Below, in pieces: positions 59,661-64,000 of a stretch of DNA of 64,000 nucleotides (positions are counted from its first letter, which is position 1; the number at the start of each line of letters is the position of its first letter). Origin of the DNA: Cellulophaga sp. HaHa_2_95 (lineage in GTDB: Bacteria > Bacteroidota > Bacteroidia > Flavobacteriales > Flavobacteriaceae); the NCBI RefSeq assembly GCF_019278565.1, contig NZ_CP058988.1, positions 2,480,001 through 2,544,000 of the forward strand. The letters run 5' to 3'. A model generated the notes under the pieces. It was given only the letters and a program-made list of their open reading frames with translations. It ran no database searches and was not told where the DNA came from. The position numbers and the translations under genes are program-made.

Positions 59661-60449
59661 ATGAATTTATCATTTAAAAACACCCTTGCAAGTGCTATTG
59701 TAGCATTTGCTTTTACCTTTTCTATTACAGCGCAAAATACAGATACTAAATCAGCAGCATTATTAGATGCCCTAGAAACTGTAAATGGTGGATACAAAAA
59801 ATTATCTACTAAAAAAGATGTAGAGTTTACCTATGTCTATGATAACTTTGAGAAGGGGAAAGATGTCTCGTTAGAGCGTCATATCTTTAATGGAGAACAA
59901 TCATGGGCTTCTTACTCGCAACATGATCTTAATGTGCTTCCTGGTAAAAAAGGAACGGCCGTACAATCATTAGTAGATGGTACTCCTGCATTAACTTTAG
60001 AAGGTAAAGCAATAACGGATCCTAAAGCGATTGGTGGAACAAAATTTTTACGTGAAGTTAACTTTTATTGGTTTGCCATGATGTACAAACTAAAAAATGA
60101 GGGTGCTAATTATAAATTTTTAGGAACTGAAAAAGTAGGTAACATTACTTATGATAAAGTAAGCTTAACTTATAGTTCTGATGTTACTAAAAAAGAGCAG
60201 AATGATGAATACATCTTGTACTTTAATCCTGAAACACATTTAGTAGATCAATTCTACTTTTCATTGCCAGCATGGGGAATTAATAAGCCAGTATTGAAAA
60301 TGACCTTAGCTTATGAAACTATTGATGGTATTCTAGTATCTACGGTTCGTAAAGGATTTGGGCCTGATGGATCTCCAATGGGAGTTTTTACATTCAGTAA
60401 CGTAAAATTTAATAACGGTTTCAAAAAAGAAGCGTTCTTATTAAAATAA
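59661..60449 (+). CDS. Exported protein, DUF6503-like (lipoprotein-localisation-like fold)
   Basis: A 262-residue protein with a signal peptide (AFAFTFSITAQ). The body is a single domain of antiparallel strands, with KDVEFTYVYDN, KVGNITYDKVSLTYSS and DEYILYFNPETHLVDQFYF, typical of LolA-like or DUF6503 proteins of Bacteroidota. Its role is unknown; such proteins may bind lipid. It lies 62 bases after the barrel protein gene and ends in a strong terminator. Confidence 0.7.
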   Translation: MNLSFKNTLASAIVAFAFTFSITAQNTDTKSAALLDALETVNGGYKKLSTKKDVEFTYVYDNFEKGKDVSLERHIFNGEQSWASYSQHDLNVLPGKKGTAVQSLVDGTPALTLEGKAITDPKAIGGTKFLREVNFYWFAMMYKLKNEGANYKFLGTEKVGNITYDKVSLTYSSDVTKKEQNDEYILYFNPETHLVDQFYFSLPAWGINKPVLKMTLAYETIDGILVSTVRKGFGPDGSPMGVFTFSNVKFNNGFKKEAFLLK

Positions 60450-60472
60450 GAAACGTAACAAACACTAGTTCG

Positions 60473-60502
60473 AAAGTCCACCTCAAAAGGGTGGACTTTT
60501 TT
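60473..60502 (+). terminator. Terminator between exported protein and MscS genes
   Basis: AAAGTCCACC and GGTGGACTTT form a 10-bp stem with a 7-base loop, then TTT, in a convergent arrangement. Confidence 0.88.
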
Positions 60503-60530
60503 ATGCCAAACTATTTTTGAGTTTATGCGT

Positions 60531-61784
60531 TTATGCTTTTTTAGAAGGTACAAAGCTTGAATTGCTGGGAAACTCAAAGAGTTCTAAATGAAAATAAGGT
60601 ACAGCAGCAATGATATGATCAAAGATATCTGCCATAATATATTCATAATTCTGCCAGCGTTTATCACTACTAAAGGCGTAAATTTCTAAAGGAATTCCAT
60701 GAGCTTCAGGAGCTAATTGGCGTACCATGATCATCATATCTTTATTGATGCCAGAATGGTTTTCTATATGGGTTTCTATATACTTTCTAAAGACACCAAT
60801 ATTCGTAAGATTTCTACCATTTAACAGCAATTCTTTGTTAACGTTATGATTGGTGTTATAAGTATCAATGTCTTCTTGTCTAGTTTCTAAATAGGTAGTT
60901 ATAGATTCAATTTTCTTAAGTTGCTCTATTTCTTCTTTTGCTAGATATTTAATGCTATCTAATTTTATATGGATAGCTCTTTTTATACGTCTCCCATCAG
61001 AAATTTCCATGCCTCTCCAGTTTTTAAAGGAGTCTGATATTAGTGCATACGTGGGAATAGTAGTGATGGTCTTATCAAAATTTTGAACTTTAACTGTAGA
61101 GAGATTGATTTCAATAACATCGCCGTCTGCCCCATATTTTTCAAAAGTAATCCAATCTCCAATTCGCACCATATCATTAATAGATACTTGAATGCTGGCT
61201 ACAAAACCTAAAATAGTGTCTTTAAACACCAGAATAATTACTGCTGAAGCAGCACCAATGGTGGTAATAAATTTGATAAATTCTATTCCTGTGATAATGG
61301 CAAAGGCAGACATGATTCCTAGAAGCCATGCAAAAATCATAAATACCTGTATGTAACTATCAATAGGTTTATCTTTTAAACTGCTTAATGTTTTAAAATA
61401 ATCTTTGAGTGTATTTAAAAAACTACGAACAATCCATAAGGTTAAGATAATGGCAAATACTTGCAAGCCTTTTTCTACAAGATTTTCAAAATAGGGGAAA
61501 TCTATAAATACATAAGGAATTAGTTCTAAAGCAACAATTAATGGGATAATATGTGCGATGCTGCGTGGAGCTTTGTTTTTTACTAATAAATTATCAAAAT
61601 TGGTTCTTGATTTAAGGGTGAATTGTGTGAATAGTTTTATTAAAACTTTTCGGAGCACAAAATCTATTAGTACGGTTACTATTAAAAGCGCTACCAGAAG
61701 CGCAACCATATTTAAATATTTAGCGGAGTTATGAGATAATCCCAACGATATTAAATAGGTGTATATAAGGTGTTCAAAATTCAT
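60531..61784 (-). CDS. Mechanosensitive ion channel, MscS family
   Basis: A 417-residue inner-membrane protein. About four helices precede the MscS core: the pore helix region FIKFITTIGAASAVIILVFKDTILGFVASI, then DMVRIGDWITFEKYGADGDVIEI, the beta domain, and NFDKTITTIPTYALISDSFKNW. MscS channels open under membrane tension and protect from osmotic downshock. The gene stands alone with its own promoter. Confidence 0.88.
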   Translation of the reverse strand: MNFEHLIYTYLISLGLSHNSAKYLNMVALLVALLIVTVLIDFVLRKVLIKLFTQFTLKSRTNFDNLLVKNKAPRSIAHIIPLIVALELIPYVFIDFPYFENLVEKGLQVFAIILTLWIVRSFLNTLKDYFKTLSSLKDKPIDSYIQVFMIFAWLLGIMSAFAIITGIEFIKFITTIGAASAVIILVFKDTILGFVASIQVSINDMVRIGDWITFEKYGADGDVIEINLSTVKVQNFDKTITTIPTYALISDSFKNWRGMEISDGRRIKRAIHIKLDSIKYLAKEEIEQLKKIESITTYLETRQEDIDTYNTNHNVNKELLLNGRNLTNIGVFRKYIETHIENHSGINKDMMIMVRQLAPEAHGIPLEIYAFSSDKRWQNYEYIMADIFDHIIAAVPYFHLELFEFPSNSSFVPSKKA

Positions 61785-61984
61785 AGTTATATTGTTTCAA
61801 TAAAAGCGATGCTAAGAAAAAACGGAGTCGTTTTTATGGTTTGCAAAAATAAGTATCTGCCCATGCAATTCCTTTATTTTAGCATATTTTTATTAATAAA
61901 GGGCATTTTGGAAAATTTTTAGCACTTGAAACTAGCGCTACCAAAGCTTTTCTAATAAAAAACAGTTAAAAAAGCTCGTAATAT

Positions 61985-62031
61985 GTTGTTTATTAATAAA
62001 ATGGCACGACCTTTGTCTTTTAATAAGTATT
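61985..62031 (+). promoter_or_regulatory. Probable promoter of cold-shock gene
   Basis: TTG at 61985, then 19 bases, then GACCTTTG near 62007-62014. The spacing is right for a Bacteroidota promoter; the first base of TAnnTTTG is changed. Confidence 0.4.
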
Positions 62032-62051
62032 ATAAATTTAATTACATTACC

Positions 62052-62243
62052 ATGAGTAAAGGAACAGTAAAATTTTTCAATGACACTAAAGGATTTGGAT
62101 TTATCACAGAAGAAGGTGTTGAAAAAGATCACTTTGTACACATTTCAGGATTAATTGACGAAGTACGCGAAGGCGACGTTGTTGAATTTGATCTTCAAGA
62201 AGGAAACAAAGGCTTAAACGCAGTAAACGTAAAAGTTATTTAA
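62052..62243 (+). CDS. Cold-shock domain protein (CspA type)
   Basis: A 63-residue cold-shock protein from the ATG at 62052. An upstream ATG at 61983 is possible but would add 23 residues that do not fit the family. It shows the RNA-binding motifs GTVKFFNDTKGFGFI (RNP1 type) and DHFVHIS (RNP2 type), and ends in VNVKVI. Single-domain Csp proteins bind single-stranded nucleic acid and act as RNA chaperones. It has a short leader and a strong terminator, and stands alone. Confidence 0.93.
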   Translation: MSKGTVKFFNDTKGFGFITEEGVEKDHFVHISGLIDEVREGDVVEFDLQEGNKGLNAVNVKVI

Positions 62244-62262
62244 TATATACTTCAAGTTTTAC

Positions 62263-62297
62263 AAAGCCCATCTATTTATTTAGATGGGCTTTTTTTG
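62263..62297 (+). terminator. Terminator after the cold-shock gene
   Basis: AAAGCCCATCTA and TAGATGGGCTTT form a 12-bp stem with a 6-base loop and a following T run, 19 bases after the stop. Confidence 0.9.
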
Positions 62298-62454
62298 TTT
62301 AATTTATGAAGTCAAATAACATTCATTTTTTCAAGGTACGCCAACAGTCTCCAGGATATGGGGTATAGATGAATTTTTAGAGATTTTAGTAACTATTTTT
62401 TTTGATGGAGAGAAAATATCAATTAGCTTCGTGTCTAATTAAAACCCCAATATC

Positions 62455-64000
62455 ATGAAAAAAAGTAACTTTAAACAAAGGATAAACGCCTGTTTATTCT
62501 TCACAAGTCTGCTGTTCAGCTCCGTAGTCTTACAAGCCCAAAATTACTGTTCCTCTACACCCGTAGCGGTTCACGGTAGTTTAAGCGTAAGTGGTAATAA
62601 GATCGTAGACAAAAACAACAACCCTGTAAGTTTTGCTGGAAATAGTTTTTTCTGGTCCAATACTGGATGGGGAGCAGAGAAGTATTACAACGCAGACGTT
62701 GTAAATTGGCTAGCGTCTGATTGGAATACCACTATTGTGCGAGCAGCAATGGGAGTAGAAGATTCTGGTGGGTATTTGAGTAATCCTACTGAGAATAAGA
62801 ACAGAGTTAAAGCGGTAGTAGATGCTGCTATAGCAAAAGGTATTTATGTCATCATAGATTGGCATTCTCATCATGCAGAGGATAATGAAGCTGCTGCGAT
62901 TTCTTTTTTCCAAGAAATGGCTCAAACCTACGGCAACAATCCACATGTAATATATGAGATTTACAATGAGCCTTTACAAGTATCATGGTCTAATACTATT
63001 AAGCCGTATGCAGAAAGAGTATCTGCGGCCATTAGAGCGATAGATCCAGACAATTTAATTATTGTTGGAACATCTACTTGGTCGCAAGATGTAGATATTG
63101 CTTCAAATGATCCTATTACTAGTACTACCAATATTGCATATACATTACATTTCTATGCCGCTACGCATAAAGAAAGTCTGCGTCAAAAAGCACAAACGGC
63201 ATTAAACAATGGTGTTGCGCTTATGGTAACAGAATGGGGTAGTGTAGAAGCTAGCGGTAATGGTAGTGTAGATACTGCTTCTACTGATGCTTGGATGTCT
63301 TTTCTAGCTACTAATAATATTACGCATGCCAATTGGTCTCTTCACGATAAAAGTGAAGGAGCTTCGGTATTAAATCCAGGTGCGAGTACCACCGGTGGTT
63401 GGGCAGCAAGTAATTTAACGGCTTCAGGGACTAAAGTAAAAAGTATTGTCAAAAATTGGAAACAGTATTGCTCAGATACGGGCACAGGTGGTGGTACGAC
63501 CAATCAAGAACCTAGTGTAAGCATAACAAGTCCTGCAGCAAACAGCTCTTCTGCAGCTGGAACGACTATTCAAGTAAAAGCTACGGCTACTGATGCGGAT
63601 GGCACAATAACTCAAGTAGCATTTTATGCAAATGGGAGTCTTATTGGTACAGACGTGAGTAGTCCTTATACGCAGAACTGGAATCCAACTTCAGGATCTT
63701 ATACATTAACGGCTATAGCAACAGACAATGCTGGTGCTAAGACCACAAGTACAGCAGTTGCGGTTACAATAGGAACTCTGCCTGGTGGTGGCACGTGTAC
63801 TGATTTACCAGTATGGAATGCCAATTCCGTGTATGCAAATGCCGGAACTGAAGTAGTGTTTAATGCTAATATTTACAAGAATAATTGGTATACCAAAAAC
63901 CAAAGTCCCGCAACCAACTCAGGACAATGGGAAGTATGGACTTTAGTTAGTTCTTGTACAACCATAAATGCTACAAGTGCAAGTACTGAAATAAAGCTTT
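62455..64000 (+). CDS. GH5 family endoglucanase-like multidomain enzyme (C-terminus outside window)
   Basis: About 515 residues are visible, from the ATG at 62455; the gene runs off the right edge. A signal peptide (LFSSVVLQAQ) is followed by a short linker and a GH5 catalytic domain: VSFAGNSFFWSNTGWG, NPHVIYEIYNEPLQ with the acid/base Glu (NEP), and MVTEWGS with the nucleophile Glu. The second part has an Ig-like domain (about 340-440, SITSPAANSSSAAGTTI) and a CBM5/12-like domain with WNANSVYANAG and GQWEVWTLV. GH5 enzymes of this subfamily cut cellulose, other beta-1,4-glucans or related glycans; the multidomain design suits secretion onto a solid substrate. The true C terminus, perhaps a type IX secretion tag, cannot be seen. 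Confidence 0.88.
   Translation, partial: MKKSNFKQRINACLFFTSLLFSSVVLQAQNYCSSTPVAVHGSLSVSGNKIVDKNNNPVSFAGNSFFWSNTGWGAEKYYNADVVNWLASDWNTTIVRAAMGVEDSGGYLSNPTENKNRVKAVVDAAIAKGIYVIIDWHSHHAEDNEAAAISFFQEMAQTYGNNPHVIYEIYNEPLQVSWSNTIKPYAERVSAAIRAIDPDNLIIVGTSTWSQDVDIASNDPITSTTNIAYTLHFYAATHKESLRQKAQTALNNGVALMVTEWGSVEASGNGSVDTASTDAWMSFLATNNITHANWSLHDKSEGASVLNPGASTTGGWAASNLTASGTKVKSIVKNWKQYCSDTGTGGGTTNQEPSVSITSPAANSSSAAGTTIQVKATATDADGTITQVAFYANGSLIGTDVSSPYTQNWNPTSGSYTLTAIATDNAGAKTTSTAVAVTIGTLPGGGTCTDLPVWNANSVYANAGTEVVFNANIYKNNWYTKNQSPATNSGQWEVWTLVSSCTTINATSASTEIKL

Noticed and set aside
61983-62051. An ATG 23 codons upstream for the cold-shock protein
   Set aside because: It would put the promoter-like sequence inside the gene and lengthen a protein that is normally about 63-65 residues.

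Overview
The window looks like chromosome of a marine, alga-associated member of the Flavobacteriaceae (a Cellulophaga, Zobellia or Maribacter type). The reasons are the low GC content, AT-rich leaders with few Shine-Dalgarno sites, promoters of the TAnnTTTG type, a short RpoD-type sigma factor, TonB-dependent import, many lipoproteins, and enzymes for red- and brown-algal polysaccharides. These are a GH82 iota-carrageenase cut by the left edge, a PL7-type lyase, a parallel beta-helix lipoprotein and a multidomain GH5 enzyme cut by the right edge. No rRNA, tRNA, IS element, CRISPR array or prophage was seen.

Layout. 0-3 kb: divergent GH82 and PL7 lipoproteins, the latter behind tandem TGGTnnACCA operators, then a cysteine-rich metal-binding lipoprotein. 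3-8.6 kb: a tight seven-gene operon starting with LemA and containing two GT4 glycosyltransferases, a GT-B-like protein, a zinc-cluster protein, a membrane protein and a lipoprotein. 8.6-13.7 kb: an EamA transporter, a long gene-free stretch, a cytolysin of the cholesterol-dependent cytolysin (CDC) superfamily, and a DUF2130 coiled-coil protein with a PD-(D/E)xK-like core, coupled to a 10-codon leader ORF. 13.8-22.4 kb: a minus-strand cluster of a TonB receptor, an M29/dihydroxypyridine-dioxygenase-like enzyme, two NCS1 permeases, a PepD-type peptidase and an ornithine cyclodeaminase homologue. 22.5-29.5 kb: an orphan, a phytase-like esterase lipoprotein, an AraC regulator divergent from the two ribulose-monophosphate formaldehyde-fixation genes, two face-to-face DoxX-like paralogues, and the main sigma factor.

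29.8-38.6 kb: a beta-helix lipoprotein, a lone helicase with a nuclease-like C terminus (a defence candidate), then a nitric oxide module (Rrf2 sensor, small membrane protein, cupin, quinol NO reductase, truncated haemoglobin). 40.3-55.6 kb: two copies of the ATP-grasp / alpha-E / transglutaminase peptide-modification module, one with fused and one with split ATP-grasp and alpha-E domains. They are separated by a fatty-acid desaturase, a Crp-family regulator and an orphan secreted protein with a Gly-rich segment. 55.7-62.3 kb: a two-component system, two exported proteins, an MscS channel and a cold-shock protein. 62.4-64 kb: the GH5 enzyme.

How the parts may fit together. The algal-polysaccharide enzymes would feed carbohydrate catabolism. 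The formaldehyde-fixing pair could handle formaldehyde from demethylation of methylated algal sugars. The NO module protects against nitrosative stress. The cytolysin homologue and the helicase-nuclease are the best candidates for biological-conflict functions. The duplicated amidoligase-type module and the LemA/glycosyltransferase operon are the least understood multi-gene systems here.
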